Positions 46,126-58,695 of a stretch of DNA of 64,000 nucleotides are shown piece after piece (position 1 is the stretch's first letter; each line of letters starts with the position of its first letter). The stretch is from positions 189,784,001-189,848,000 of the forward strand of contig CM076190.1 in assembly GCA_038277395.1 (NCBI GenBank). The letters are read 5' to 3'. The stretch comes from Dryocosmus kuriphilus (lineage: Eukaryota; Arthropoda; Insecta; Hymenoptera; Cynipidae). Under the pieces are notes generated by a model. The model saw nothing but the letters and a program-made list of their open reading frames with translations, was not told the DNA's origin and did not search any database. Position numbers and translations under genes: made by a program.

Positions 46126-46374
46126 TTATAGGCACGTACTGATTTTCCTATCAGAATTTCCCGTAAGGGCTGAGTGCCCTTTATACAAATATCTTGGTCT
46201 GCCAGGGCAAAAGTTGGCAGAAATATGGGGCGGACTCAAGACTGAGATAAAATAATAATCCGTACTTTGTGACTGGGTTGAAGCCACACACCCAAACCCA
46301 GCGCGGCGTGTCGGTGTTCGGCTGTACCTCGTGAAAAGCCGAAGATGCACGAAGCCGAACTTCCAATTTCTCAC
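46126..46374 (-). other. GC-richer island inside the intron, unclassified
   Basis: This segment has near-balanced composition and two overlapping minus-strand open frames of 82 and 61 codons without recognised domains. It contrasts sharply with the AT-rich surroundings and is probably a fragment of another transposable element. No function is proposed. Confidence 0.35.
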
Positions 46375-47084
46375 CGACTCTGCTAATTTTTAATTTGGAG
46401 ATTCGAGTCGATTTCTGTATTTCTATGTTTTCAGTCGGTTCAGTGTGTTTCCAAAAATTGACAAGTGAAAGACGGCAAACATACGTATATTGAAGTATTG
46501 GAATATGTAAAGTTTATGTTTTGCAGGAATTATTATGGAATGTTTCAGAGGTTCGGTTTCTGCAGGAAATATATTACAAGACACTGAAGCTTTGTAAAGT
46601 TCAAATATATTAAATATATAAGGGATTTTGATGTTACGTTAATAACCTATATCACTTTCAAGGTTTCATTTTTTGTTATTCAAGTGTTATTTTTGCAATT
46701 GATTTTTAATATACCAAAGTTAGAATGATACTAATTGATATTTATTTTTAATTCATTAAATTAATCAACATTACATTCATATTGTAAGGTAGTCGGAAAG
46801 TAAAATTATACGTTACTTCATTGCATAAATTACTAAGTGTACATTAAGTTAAGTATTAAATATTTATTATTATTTTAATTTTTAATGAAATATTTATAAT
46901 ATTTGCAAGGAAGGGAAGACGTTCCTGAAAGTATGAAAACTTATTAATCTAATCACAAGCTTTCTTAAAAAACTTTACAACACCTTTAATGACTTACAAT
47001 GCTTATCTCGCTAGATTCCACTCGAAATTCATCAAATAAATAAATCATTATTTATAGGAAAGAATTGTAACATTTTTCACAGCC

Positions 47085-48959
47085 AGTTTGGGAAGGGTTT
47101 TTCTTTTATTATTACTTAAAAATTACTATTTCTTTTATATGTATATTATGTCAAAGGAAAACGATTTATTGTGGTGCATGTATTGTGGGTATCTCCGGCA
47201 AATGCTTCACCGTTTTGCATAAAATCTTTTTGACCTGATAAAGAATCGCCAAAAACTTACTTCTACCCACATCTATTAACAATATTTGTGAAACTGTATT
47301 TTTCAGATTTTGGAGACAGAAAAAATGTATGATTTTAAGTAATTCAGCAGGCCTACAGTCTACAGTTTTAAACTAAATTTTTACCGAACTTTCAGCATCT
47401 TTCATATTATGCAATTGATAGTTATGTGCATTATATTTTGTTGAGTATAATACTTAAATAATAAATTGAATTTAACAAGCATTAAAAAAATGAAGTCTCA
47501 CCAAAAACATCTTCGATTCAAAAAATTTCAACACAGTTTGTAGAATCAAATTTTGCCAAGTAATTGTACGGAATATGAACTGTTTCATTCATTCAATTGA
47601 CAAAATTTTCAAATTATGTTAAATGGTACTTCGGAACTATGACTGTTGTGACAAATGGTAATTCGGAGAAATTGAAGTTAGAACGAGAAGTAATTTGGAA
47701 AAATTAAATGCAGGTAAATTGGCAATTAGGGTAAATTAAAATTCCAGCACTTTGATATTCGGCGGAACAATATTCGCTCAAGTAACTCTCAATGTAAATA
47801 GAATTTGGGGAATAATCATGAGTCTCCTCGATATAGCGCGTCGGTAGTTTAAAATTTCCAAAAATGTTCAATACAGAACAATAAGAAACACGATTTTTGT
47901 ATTTCCTGACCAATTTAGGTAGAGTTTAAATACTTTTGGACAAAGATATTAGAAACATTGAAACATTTCAATTTCGGTCTCTATGTAAATATGGGTGGGC
48001 AAGGAAAACTGAGAGAATTTTTAAAACGAAACTTTTCCCTAAGTAGACAAAATAAAAATTAATTGCCCCATTGGGCAGAAATAAAAAAAAAATAAGGCAC
48101 GATGTTGCCCTTATAAGAAAGTAAAACAAAAACAAAGACATGAAAATTTCAAAACTTATCAGGATTTTCTTTTCCATTTCTTAATAATAATCTTGCCAAG
48201 TTTTAAAATTTTCGTTGTCTTCTTTTTCCTACTTTTAACCACAATAATATGTTACTAAACTAAAAAATATGATAGAGAAAAAAAAATTATTGAACTTTGG
48301 CAACATATTATTGTTAAGAAGGGAAAAAACGGACAAAAAAATTTGAAAACTGAGTAAAATTATTACTGAGAAGTGAAAAAAAATGTTGCCCAGTTTTCAA
48401 ATTTTTATGTCTTCCTTTTTGTAAATTTTCTTATAACAAGAACATCTTGCCGAAGTTTCATAATTACTCCTCTCTAGCATACTTTTAGTTTCTGTACAAT
48501 TTTGTCAATTGAATGAATGGAACCGTTCGTATTTCGTTCAAGTACTTGGCAAAATTTGATTTTACAAACTGCGTTTAAATTTTTTGAATCGAAGATGTTT
48601 TTGGTGAGACTTCATATTTCCTTAAATGTTTCTTAAATTTAGTTTATTATTGAAATGTTATACTCAACAAAATATAATGCACATAACTGTCAATTGCGTA
48701 TGAAAAATCCTGAAGGTTCGGTAAGAATTTAGTTTAAAACTGTAGACTTTAGGCCTGCTTAATTACTTAAAATCATACATTTTTCCTGTCTCCGAAATCT
48801 GAAAACTACAGTTTCACAAATATTGTTTATAAATATGGGTAGTAATAATTTTTTGGCGATTCTTTATTAGATCAAAAAGAGTTTGTGCAAATCGGTGAAG
48901 CATTTGCCGAAGATAAAATAATTTTTAAGTAATAATAAAATTAAAACCCTTCCCAAACT
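47085..48959. mobile_element. Foldback element of about 1.9 kb in the P-element intron
   Basis: Ends AGTTTGGGAAGGGTTTT (47085) and AAAACCCTTCCCAAACT (to 48959) are inverted, and the complementarity extends inward for about 500 bp: GGCCTACAGTCTACAGTTTT against AAAACTGTAGACTTTAGGCC, and GGTGAGACTTCAT near 48602 against ATGAAGTCTCACC near 47491. The loop of about 0.85 kb contains a further imperfect inverted region around 48180-48420. No coding sequence. Confidence 0.78.
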
Positions 48960-50598
48960 TTTGAGGATCCTTTGTTGTTTTCGAGAAAAATTCGAAAACT
49001 CGATTTTATTAGAAAAAATTGTGCTGGTTGCAGAAATAGTTATTTCCGCATAAAAGTTACAGCGTGTCTTCCTTATGTGAGTCATTTTAATAAAAAGAAT
49101 CGAAAAAAATATAAGTATGGGTCTTTTGCGAAAATAAACTTTTTATATTTTTATCTAAATATCTCTTCTACATCAAGATTATACAGTTTTAAAGGAAAAA
49201 ATCGCCTTTTTTCGAGAAACCCACTTCAAAATTCAAATACCCATGACTTCTTATCAAATTTTTTTTTGCATTGGTAAAAATACGTATCACCTATTGTCCT
49301 CCCAAAAATAACATATTTGGTCACCAGCAGATCCTGCGACTTGAAAACTGAAGTAGACTTATTTGAAATCTAATCTTCGATTCTTGTGAGCATTCATATA
49401 AGGGTACGAAAACGGTTGATCTTTTTCTGAGCAAGATTGTGAAACAGGTGGTAGTAAAGACCCGTGTACTGGTTTGCCATATGTTAATTTAAATACACAG
49501 TAAATTAAGTACTTTTGAATTGAACATCTACCCAATCGACGAAGCTCATCTTTAGCTCAATTGAGACGTAAGGAAAGCTGACAATAGGACAATTAAACGC
49601 ATTCAAAATCCATAATAACAGAATTCTTTTTTAAATTACTAATATCCGAAATTATACAAAATTACTTTATTATTAATTAATAACTATTAACAGGTTTGGT
49701 GGATCACTTTTCTAGATTTGGCGACAGGTTTAGTAAAGTGATGTAAAATAACATTTTTAAGAACGGTTCCTAATGTAAAAACAAGATTCGTATATCTTTT
49801 CCGATATCATCAAATTTCCTCGATAAACGAAACGCTGGAAGTTAAAGAAGTTTGATTTGCGCCGAGCATCAGTGAAAAATTAACAAAATTTCTTTAAAAA
49901 TAAAATCTAAAATTCCTGTTGCACTGACCGTCGAAGGACATTCTGAGTCGCATTCTCTGAAAATTTTATTTGAAAATCCCCACAAGTGACTGATAGAGCA
50001 CGAGTTGAAGTCAAAAACGAATTAAAATCGGTTTTACCAAGAAAGTCAGTTTATTTGGCTTTAATTCTTCATAAAATAGAAAACCTAAAACTTTTTATCT
50101 AGCGAAAAAAAGATGCACAATGAAATTTTTTATCTAGATATAGATTTCAGCAAATAAAATTGGAAAATATTTTGAAAACCTCCAGGGGACTTTGTTTTCG
50201 AGCTGAAAAAATGTATGTCCCCTTGTTCAATCCAAGCCCTCAATTCAGATGACTTCAAGTGACCTGATTTTACTAGTTGTCAACCCCTCGAATTGCAAAG
50301 ATAGTGCGTATAATTTTTAAAACATTTACTGTACTTTCACAAGATCGTTAAGAATTTTAAGAGATTTTAAAGGATTTCAAGAAATTTTTCCTACTTTTAG
50401 AGATTTAACCTGTATGAATTCACACTTTTCGATGCAATTCTAAATCAAATTTTTAATAGTGCATGTTTTTACATATGTAATTATACATCCAAAAATTTAT
50501 CTATATAATTGAAAATAAATAATACACATATAGTATTTTATAAGTGTTACAAGTTGCAGTTTAAATAGGTAACTCCTAATTCAAGTCCTTATACTAGT
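48960..50598. other. Intron remainder, AT-rich, nothing recognised
   Basis: No gene or repeat family recognised. Short open frames (for example 48972-49277) have no domains and AT-driven composition. Confidence 0.4.
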
Positions 50599-50840
50599 GG
50601 ACGGTACTGTAATTTAAAACTGAAAATGGATAATAATTAATTTAAAAGGAAAACTACTTCTAGATATTATAATTTCATTTATAGCTTTGAAGTTTCTAGA
50701 AAAATGTCAACACAAAAGTTTATTTTTTAAATTTTATTCCTTTTTTTTATTATTTATTTATTGGAAAGATGAAATAAAAAGTTACAAGAATTGGTAGGCG
50801 AGAGAAAGAGGATTTGCAGTTGACTACTTTAAAAAGTATC
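50599..50840 (+). repeat. Dispersed repeat R3, copy 1 (uninterrupted)
   Basis: GGACGGTACTGTAATTTAAAAC through ATAATTAATTTAAAAGGAAA, CTTCTAGATATTATAATTTC, a T-rich middle and then GTTACAAGAATTGGTAGGCG and AAAGAGGATTTGCAG. It is paralogous to 55557-55682 plus 57298-57390 and to 58369-58490. It ends about 40 bp before the transposase exon 2 acceptor. Confidence 0.72.
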
Positions 50841-50882
50841 CTTGGAGCCAGATAACCCTCTAATTTTTAATGATACTTTCAG

Positions 50883-53695
50883 GAAACGAAGCTTATCTAA
50901 GGAAGAGGAGCGCGTCGATTCTACGAAAAGCAGGATTTTGTAGTGACCACTTTTCCCCTGAATCGTTTAGTGATAATACGAAGAGTAGGCTGAAATTGGG
51001 GGAGAACCCAATTGCGTATTCGAATGCAGCAGCAGAAGAAAAGGAAGTGCAGAAGAGGATTCCAGAGAAAGTACCAAAGAGGTTTCAAGAGGAAACACAG
51101 AAGAGGATGCAAGAGGAAATGCAGGGAGTAATGGAAGAGGAGAAAGGGGAAACCGGCAGCGAAGAACAGGAAACAAAGAACAGAGAGACCGGAACTGGTG
51201 AAGATGCTGTAAGAATTTTTGCAGAAACATCTGATGATGAAAATGAATTACCTGTGAAGAGAGAGAAAGTGCTGAAAACTTATCCAGCAGCTGCTGAAAT
51301 GGATACGCTTATCACCCTAGATAAAGAAAATGATCAAATGGAATGGATAAAAATAGACCCTTTGTTACCCAGTACAAGCTCTGACACTCAGGAAAAATGT
51401 ACTCTCTCTTCGGCCGAGAGAGTAAAAAACATGGAAAAGGATTAACTAACAAGTTTAAAAAACTGAGAAAGGGTGACGAGGCAGTTAAAAGGAAAATGGC
51501 AAGGAAAATTCAGAGTCTGCAGCAACAATTAAAAGCTGCAAGGGCAAAGAACAAAAGAGACACGGCGAAGAGAAAAAGAGACATGGCTGCAATGAAGAGA
51601 AGAAAAATCAGCATACCTGAGTTTATGAATGCGCCTCATTGCCTTAATCCTGTATCTCGGAAATTGTAACAATGCAACTTCGCCACCGGAAGAACGCACG
51701 TTATAATAAGGATGAAATAGATCTCGCAAAGAGATTAAACTTTTATTCTGTATCAGCGTACAGGCATATGAGGAAAGCTGGACTCAGGCTTCCTGCCGAA
51801 TCATCGATACGAAGGTGGATTGCTGAGTATGATATAAAGCCAGGATTCATTGAAACCATTTATGCAAAATTTAAGGAGAAGATGGATCAACTACCGCCAG
51901 ATGAAAAGATATGTGGTTTAAAGTGGGACGATTCCAGCAGTAAAAAATGTGAAGAATATTCCAAATACTGCGATCTTATTGAAGGTTTGGTAGATTTGGG
52001 TCCTTTAGGCTGGAAAAACTTCCCAGCAACAAACGTTTTGGTATTTTCTGTGGACAGTTTAAATCCAAAAAACCCTTTTTCCCAACCGATGTCATACTTT
52101 TTAATTGACCAGGACGTGACCCACGATGTAATTGCTGAATCTGCAGAACGCTGTCTCTCAAAACTGGCAGAGTATGGAGCAGATGTAAAATTCATCACTT
52201 GTGATCAGGCAACTACAAATCAACACTGCATCTGGAAAACATTTGGAGCAACGATACAAAAACTTTTCTTCGAGTATGAGAATCGAAAGTATTTTTGCAG
52301 CTTCGATTTTCCAGATTTAATAAAAAATTTGTTGAGACAACTACGAACACACCAGTATTTGTACGATGGAGATGGAAACATAATAGCCAATTACCAAGAT
52401 TTCGAAAATGCATGGCTCTATGACAGAAAGTGTACGACCAGTAATTTACTAGGGCATATAACGGACGTCCATATGGCTCCAAATAAGTGGGAAGTTATGA
52501 ACGTTGAAAGAGCTATGAACTTCTTCAGCAAAAGATTTGCATTGGCGATACGGTTAGCTGGGAGCAATACAGGGAACAAGGAGAATAAAATTCATCGAAA
52601 GAATGGCGAACCTGATACTTGGGAAAGAACTGCAGATTTCGCCGAAAAATTGGACGTAGTGATAGATGGAGTTAATGCATACCGATTGATATTCCGAAAT
52701 CCAGCAAAGCAACCGTTGTCACCGAGAAATCCACATATTGAGGAAACTCTATAAAATTTTGCGGATTGGTCTTCAACATGGACCACGAACACAAAATCGA
52801 AGAGCAAAGCGTCATGCCTGAAAGGTTTACCACTAACAGTAAATGCCATTATCTGTTTATATCATGACATCCAGAATTATTTTCCGGAATCTGAACTGGC
52901 AGCTGGACTTTGTAATCAAGACTCTTTGGAACATTTGTTCTCAAAACTTCGCCAAAGGGGAGGTCATGTTAACAATCCGAAGGTGGTACAGGAGACAATG
53001 TTCAAATATAAGATAGAAATCTATATTTGTTGATAAACTCTCCAAGCGGTGTTGAGAAAGAATTTAGAACGAACTGCGATCAACTCATCATGGATGACCT
53101 TAAGAGGGTTGAAGAAGATGACGATGCGGACGAAATCGAATCGGCTGTGGAAGCAATTGAAAGAAATGAAGGCTTGATCCTCAGTCAAGTAGAAGATGTG
53201 AATGAAGCCGAAGTTCAAGAAGCAGAAGTCGAAAACTCAAGCTCGAAGGAAAAGGAAGATTCTACTTGTCGAGAGGACATGATGAAGACTCCAATGGAAG
53301 AGAGTATGGATAATTTGTAATACATTCGTCTGAGGGAATATAAAAATTTGGATGAAGATGCTCCAGAGGTTACAAACCTGACAAGACCAAGGGAGAAATT
53401 CTCATACATCATTTATGAACAACTGCGACCATTTCATTCGTCATGGGAAAAGTACTGGGCCTCGGAAAATTTGTTGGACCATTTGGCAGAAGAAGCCGAA
53501 AACCATACAAAATAGCATTTCCCCGAGTTGCTTAAGGCAGATGGTCCCTGTAATGAACATAGTCTGAGTGCCCTCAGATTCATGTTGAGAGTGAAAATCT
53601 ACGCTAAAACTCGGGAACGAAATGGACAACGAAAAGCAGCAAACATTCACATGAAGAAGAAGGGCAGAAAAGTCAACAATGTTATGAACAATTAA
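50883..53695 (+). pseudogene. P-type THAP transposase body, broken
   Basis: Starts in phase with exon 1 and completes the THAP finger (GFCSDHFSPESF, the C-x2-H pair). A Glu/Lys-rich linker follows. The frame shifts near 51410-51445 into a basic coiled-coil-like stretch (KIQSLQQQLKAARAKNKR), and again near 51667 into the main body, 51672-52754. That body has the P-type pattern NFYSVSAYRHMRKAGLRLP, SIRRWI, GLKWDDSS, IEGLVDLGPL, KFITCDQATTN and FDFPDLIKNLLRQL (RNase H-like catalytic and GTP-binding regions). A single in-frame TAA at 52752-52754 interrupts it. The same frame continues to NQDSLEHLFSKLRQRGGH, the conserved C-terminal block with the catalytic Glu. Further shifts near 53025 and 53515 and a TAA at 53318 follow before KKKGRKVNNVMNN. 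It is therefore a recognisable but inactive transposase of roughly 900 codons. Some frame changes could be unrecognised small introns or sequence errors. Confidence 0.85.
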
Positions 53696-53699
53696 GGTA

Positions 53700-55556
53700 T
53701 AGTATAACACTTCAATTTTATGGACGTTTATTAGTGCTTGTTTTAGAGCTCGATGGGACTGCGAAGCTTTTTCAACTTCAATAACGTAACATTAGTATAT
53801 ACATTAGTATCAGTATCTTGCGTGCGTGGTTTTAACTGTTTTGATTTATAGGAAATATTTTGAAGAGATGTGTGAGAGAGTATGTAAATTTAAAGTTCTG
53901 AAGTGCGATCTTTGAATGAATGAATTAAATAATTTATGTACAAGGTTGTTGAAAGTACGTTGAGTTTGCGTTTATTTTAGTCTGCGATTAGTTTAGTTTA
54001 CGCTTAGTTTACGAATTAGAAATAGATTTCAAAATATTTGTAAAGAATTAGTTTTGCTGTTACTTTCAAAATTTCAAATTCTTAAATTCCTAAATTTTCA
54101 TTCTGTGCTTTCAAGTATTTTGCATTTTTATATTAATGTCTGAAATTTATAAATTTTTCCCTTTAGCTAAAGTATGTTGACTTGTAACTCGCTATGTACG
54201 AAGAAAACAAATTTTATTTAAAACTAAAACTAGATTTTGGGTTTAATTTAGTAATTTTAAATGTGAAGTCCGACAAAACTAATTTCTGATTAAAAATAAC
54301 TAATAATTAAATAACTTTCATTTGTCTCGTCGTGAAAAGTACATAGAATTACAGCTTCAGATTTTCTGTTTCATTATAAGAACATGAAAGGGAAATGAAG
54401 AAGTCGTGATTTTATACTTTTCACTCTCTTCCTAATGATATAAATATGTTAGACTCCTCCCGGTGGTTTTTTCACAAAATGGTTTTTCCCTACCGGGTTG
54501 TGCTGAAGCAGTGTGAAATATAGAGGTTTTGAAATGCAGAAGCACAGGCAAATGCAGGAGTCTGTTAGGCAATTCAAAATTATTTAATAAATATTACTTT
54601 TATTTCCTTTCTTTTAATTCATGAGTTAATCATTTAAAACCCTTCTGCTTCTCTGCGGCAAACTTCCGATTATTGTAGGTAATTCATTTGTTGTTGGATA
54701 TCTTACAAAATAGCCGTTTCCAAATTACTTTTAAAATAGTCTTCTATTTGAATTAAGTAATTTATTTTCTACTGTTTTTATATGGAAGAGTTTCGTTATA
54801 CAGAGTAAGTTTTATTTAAATATAAAGGATAATTTTTTATTTTCAAATTAGGATCCGGTAGTATGAGGTACAAAAAAATCAGCAGCTCCAAATGAAATCA
54901 TGTAGCTAACTCTGTAAGGAGTTATTTTTAAAAAAGTTGATATTTCAGATATATATCCACAAAATTGAAGATTTTTCAATATCCATAGTCTTATTTTAAA
55001 CATAAATTTTCATAAACTTTTCCAACTTACAACGAATATTTTGGAAATTTTTCCTTTCATTCTTCCTGGGCACAATTTTCTAACAGGAAATTTGGAAAAT
55101 TCAAACAATATGTGCACTGACAAAGTACGTGTTTACTTTTAATAAGTCAATAATCTTATACACATTCCGTACAAATTTATTAAAGTACACTCTATGGATG
55201 TTGAAGAATTTTCTCTATATTATGTATTTTTAACTTTTGAAATTTTTAATATTCCCCATTCTGGCCTATGTAAAACCTATGGGGAAAAATTTTCATAACT
55301 TTCGTCAGAAGTTGAAAAAATTCTATGATAATTTATTTCTAAGATGAAAACAAGAAAGGATATGTAAAAATATTCAATATTTCAGGAAATATTTCAAATA
55401 ATTTTCAAACCACCTGAAATGTCTACTTTTTAAAACAATTACTCACAGAATTACCTTACTGATTTCATTTAGAACTCTTTTATTAAAGTAATTTTGAAAA
55501 AAATTTACTTTAATTATTTTATAAAAATTATGAGCATTTTGGCAAATATTAATACT
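53700..55556. other. P element 3' region, AT-rich, no gene seen
   Basis: No credible frame or repeat family. Ends at dispersed repeat R3, copy 2. Confidence 0.45.
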
Positions 55557-55682
55557 GGACGGTACTGTAATTTAAAACTTTAAAAGTGGTTAATAATTAA
55601 CTTAGTAATAAAACTATTTCTAGATCTTATAATTTCATTTATAACTTTAAATTTTCTATAAAAAAATCAAGATAAAACTTGA
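55557..55682 (+). repeat. Dispersed repeat R3, copy 2, left half
   Basis: GGACGGTACTGTAATTTAAA through TTTCTAGATCTTATAATTTC to AAACTTGATTTTT. The right half resumes at 57298, after a composite family-H insertion. Copies 1 and 3 show the uninterrupted site. Confidence 0.72.
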
Positions 55683-56664
55683 TTTTTACATTCTCATCTC
55701 AATGAGGAGGTATTCGTTTTATGTGAAAACTAACTTTCGCGGATTTCATCAAATCTCGACGTTTCATGACACGCTGAATCCGAAAAAACATGTTTTAGGA
55801 CGGTGTCTGTTGTCGCTGTCGTTGTCGTTGTTGTCATCGTCTGTTCCCACTATAGCTTTCGAAGGACTAATCGGATTGGATTGCGCTTTGGCACACTTTT
55901 TTAAGGCGTACAAAGAAAGGAAGAGTTCGTCAATCAGCGGTTTTTGACCAGTAGTTATGATTTTATCCATCAAAAATGGTTTTCAGGAAATAAAGAAATC
56001 CTTTTTCCAATAAAAATATGCGAGATACAAAAAAAAAAAACAGTAGAAAGTCAAATTGTTCACCTCAAAAAGATCTACAAATTTTCTTTGAACCATTTTG
56101 TGATAAAATGCATGGTTTTTGTTTTAATCGAGAAAACGTTATTAAAAAAAAAACTGTGGTTTTTTGCCAAAATAATCAAGATACGAAAAAAATTATACTG
56201 AATAAGGTTGTTTAACTCAAACAGATCTACAAATTTTGTATTAACCATTTTTTGGTATAATACACGGTTTTTGTTTTAATCGATAAAACTTTATTAAAAA
56301 TAAAAAATTCAACTTTGCCGTCAAACTATGCAAGATACGAAAAAAATAATAACAAACAAAGTTGTTCACCTTAAAAAGATCTATAAATTTACTCTCCACA
56401 ATTTTTTTGAGCAGACGCGTAGTTTTTGAGTTATTCGCGAAATAATATATTATTAAATACAAACAAATCCACTTTTCACAAAACTATGCAAGATACGAAA
56501 AAAATGATAATAAGCAAAGTTGTTCGCCTTAAAAAGTTCTACAAATTTGCGTGGAACTATTTTTTGATCCAACGCATAGTTTATTCATGAAACGTATAAC
56601 AGTTGTTTTAATCAAAAAAGACATTACTATAAACTTAATAAGAAAGATAGTATAGGTTGTTAAA
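55683..56664 (+). mobile_element. Family-H copy 8 (old, diverged), first part of a composite
   Basis: Starts TTTTTACATTCTCATCTCAA (short end) and has a shortened GTT/GTC microsatellite at about 55812-55845 and the roughly 190-bp body repeats (TTTTTGTTTTAATCGA recurs). It lacks its own hairpin head and runs directly into copy 9. More diverged than the copies at 2.5-24 kb. Confidence 0.7.
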
Positions 56665-57297
56665 AAATCTGCCCGCTCCTCAAGCGCATTCTCATCACGT
56701 TTTTCACGCTTAGCAGTTGATTACAGTCTACCAAAAACGTGAATTTCTTAATTTTTTATATAGTTTGGTTGAAAAATGCAATTTTTACATTCTGATCAGA
56801 GAAGGTGTTAGATTTATGTAAAACTTGAGCCCCCCAGTTTTCATCAAATCTCCACGTTTCATTTCACGTTTTCATTTTTTATAGGATTCATCGTTTTATT
56901 ATTAAGAATCGAAAATCTGCATTGTGAAAATTTAGAAAACCACAAAAAAACTTTACTTATCGACAATGGATTTAAAGAAAAATTAACTGTTGAGCGCGAA
57001 GCGCGAGTGTCGTGATGAGAATGTACTCCTGAAGGCCGATAGAGACTTAAGTAAAATAATTATGTTTCTCATTTTTAACAAAATACACATTTAATAATTT
57101 CATTAAAATGAGGTCTTTTGAAAGTCTAAGATCCAAGCAACGAAAGGCGAGCACGAAGTGCGAGGACCAAAAACATGCGAGCGCGAAGCGCGACGACCAC
57201 CAGGTCGCGCGCCCTAGGCGCGCTCAGTCTTGCCAGCGAAGCGAGCCACGCGCGAAGCGCGTGATGAGAATGAGCCAACTAAGTGAGCAGATTTTTT
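56665..57297 (+). mobile_element. Family-H copy 9, second part of the composite, with hairpin-side end
   Basis: Begins with the long-form terminus AAATCTGCCCGCTCCTCAAG, then TTGGTTGAAAAATGCAATTT and TTACATTCTGATCAGAGAAG. The middle is largely deleted. The CpG block (GAGCGCGAAGCGCGAGTG) and an expanded, altered GC-rich zone (57175-57265) follow, ending GTGATGAGAATGAG and GTGAGCAGATTTTTT. The terminal hairpin is degenerate. Confidence 0.68.
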
Positions 57298-58368
57298 AAC
57301 TCAGAGAAGAAACAGAAAAGTAACAAAAATTGATACGTGAGGCAAAGAGGATACAAGTTGCAATCATTCAGAAAAATCAATTTTTTAATTCCAAATTTTT
57401 CTGTACAGAGAAGCAGTCAACGAACAAAATTTTAAATTAGACATTTTTTCCATTTTTATAATTAAAATAAATGAATTTACCTTTCCAAATTTACAAAATT
57501 TAAATCGAATGGAAGTGAATTTGATTTATATTTACTTTTAATGAAGTTTTTCTATTATGTCTATATACACGATTTTTACATTTTCAATTAATGTGAAAGT
57601 TTCACGTGTTTATTTCGCTTTCGGAGTCACGAAAATATTTTCTAGGTTATTTCTGTTTTAGAATCACTAATTATATTATTAATTAGAATTAGACAATATA
57701 TAAGTAGTAAATTTTAATTTTTTGGGGAATATTTAAAATATTTCATGAACATTTATTTCAAATTTTCAAGTTTAAAATTTGAGGCCCAGTTTCTGCGAAT
57801 TTTAATAATATATTAGAAATTGTTAAAAGAATTCTGACTTTCAATTTATGAACTTTAAATTGCATATTTTCCAATTGAAACTTTAAAAAGATTAGAATTA
57901 AGAAATTCTACGCTCAATATTGGATAGGTTCTGACCTTGAACGTTGTTTTTATTTGCTGATGTCTTGTCAATTTTTCAGGTACATTTTTAACGCAAGAAG
58001 ATTAGTAAGTCACAAAAACATCGCTCTGATAATCATATATGTTTCAAGCTCTATTGTATATTGTATGGAAAATAAATCGGATATTTTAAAGAAAAAATTG
58101 TATAGCCAGGCGTTTTAAAAATTAGGAGAATTTATTTAAATTTAACTAAAGAAGAAGTGGTCCCAAAATTTTTAACTTATGCTGTAACCTCAATTTAATG
58201 GGCAGAAAAAGACATATTTTGCGGTCATCTTGGAGTGCCAATAACATCTTAGAATATTTTTCGAAAACAGCTAACTCACAACTTTTTTTGCAGCGGCGTA
58301 TGTCATCATTTTAACAAATATTAAGAAACAAGTAGTCCTATTTATAATACCGGACATTGGACGGTACT
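57298..58368. other. P element 3' region with R3 right half, otherwise unassigned
   Basis: 57298-57390 (AAAAGTAACAAAAATTG, GGCAAAGAGGATACAAGTTG) is the right half of repeat R3 copy 2. The rest is AT-rich with no gene recognised. Confidence 0.5.
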
Positions 58369-58490
58369 GCAATTTAAAACGTTGAAAATGGTTAATAATT
58401 AATTTAATAAGACAACTATTTCTAGATCTTATAATTTCGCATATAACTTTAAAGTTTCTAAAAAAATGACGATAAAATTTGATTTTTTAA
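58369..58490 (+). repeat. Dispersed repeat R3, copy 3 (left half)
   Basis: GGACGGTACTGCAATTTAAA through ATTTCTAGATCTTATAATTT to AAATTTGATTTTTTAATTT. The uninterrupted T run is the empty-site equivalent of the family-H insertion at 55683. Confidence 0.7.
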
Positions 58491-58506
58491 TTTAAAGACT
58501 GCAGGT

Positions 58507-58695
58507 CTGTTTTACCGCTCAAGGTAGCAGCGCGGACGGCGGAACTTTCATTTTAGTTCGCGCAAGAGAAAAGGTCGCAAGGGTGCGCTGCGGCATTAGC
58601 CCTGTTTTACCACTCAAGGTAGCAACGTGGTCGGCGGAACTTTCATTTTAGTTCGCGGAAGACAAAAGGTCGCAGGGGTGCGCTGCGGTAGGCTA
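58507..58695 (+). repeat. Subterminal tandem repeat of the P element, two units of about 104 bp
   Basis: CTGTTTTACCGCTCAAGGTA (58507) and CTGTTTTACCACTCAAGGTA (58611), each followed by GGCGGAACTTTCATTTTAGT and GTGCGCTGCGG. GC-rich and within about 240 bp of the right terminus, a position where P-type transposase binding sites lie; a binding role is inference. Confidence 0.8.

Larger units (their letters stand above)
42830..50882 (+). other. Intron of about 8.05 kb within the THAP zinc finger
   Basis: Donor GTAACA at 42830 and acceptor TACTTTCAG ending 50882; the phases match. It contains a MITE (43450-43958), long A-tract repeats (44380-45910), a GC-rich segment (46126-46374), a 1.9-kb foldback (47085-48959) and the copy of a dispersed repeat at 50599-50840. 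The size is far above that expected in a P element. Confidence 0.75.

Noticed and set aside
46126..46374. Minus-strand open frame of 82 codons as a gene
   Set aside because: No domain, an overlapping frame of similar length, and location inside a transposon intron. Kept only as an unclassified island.
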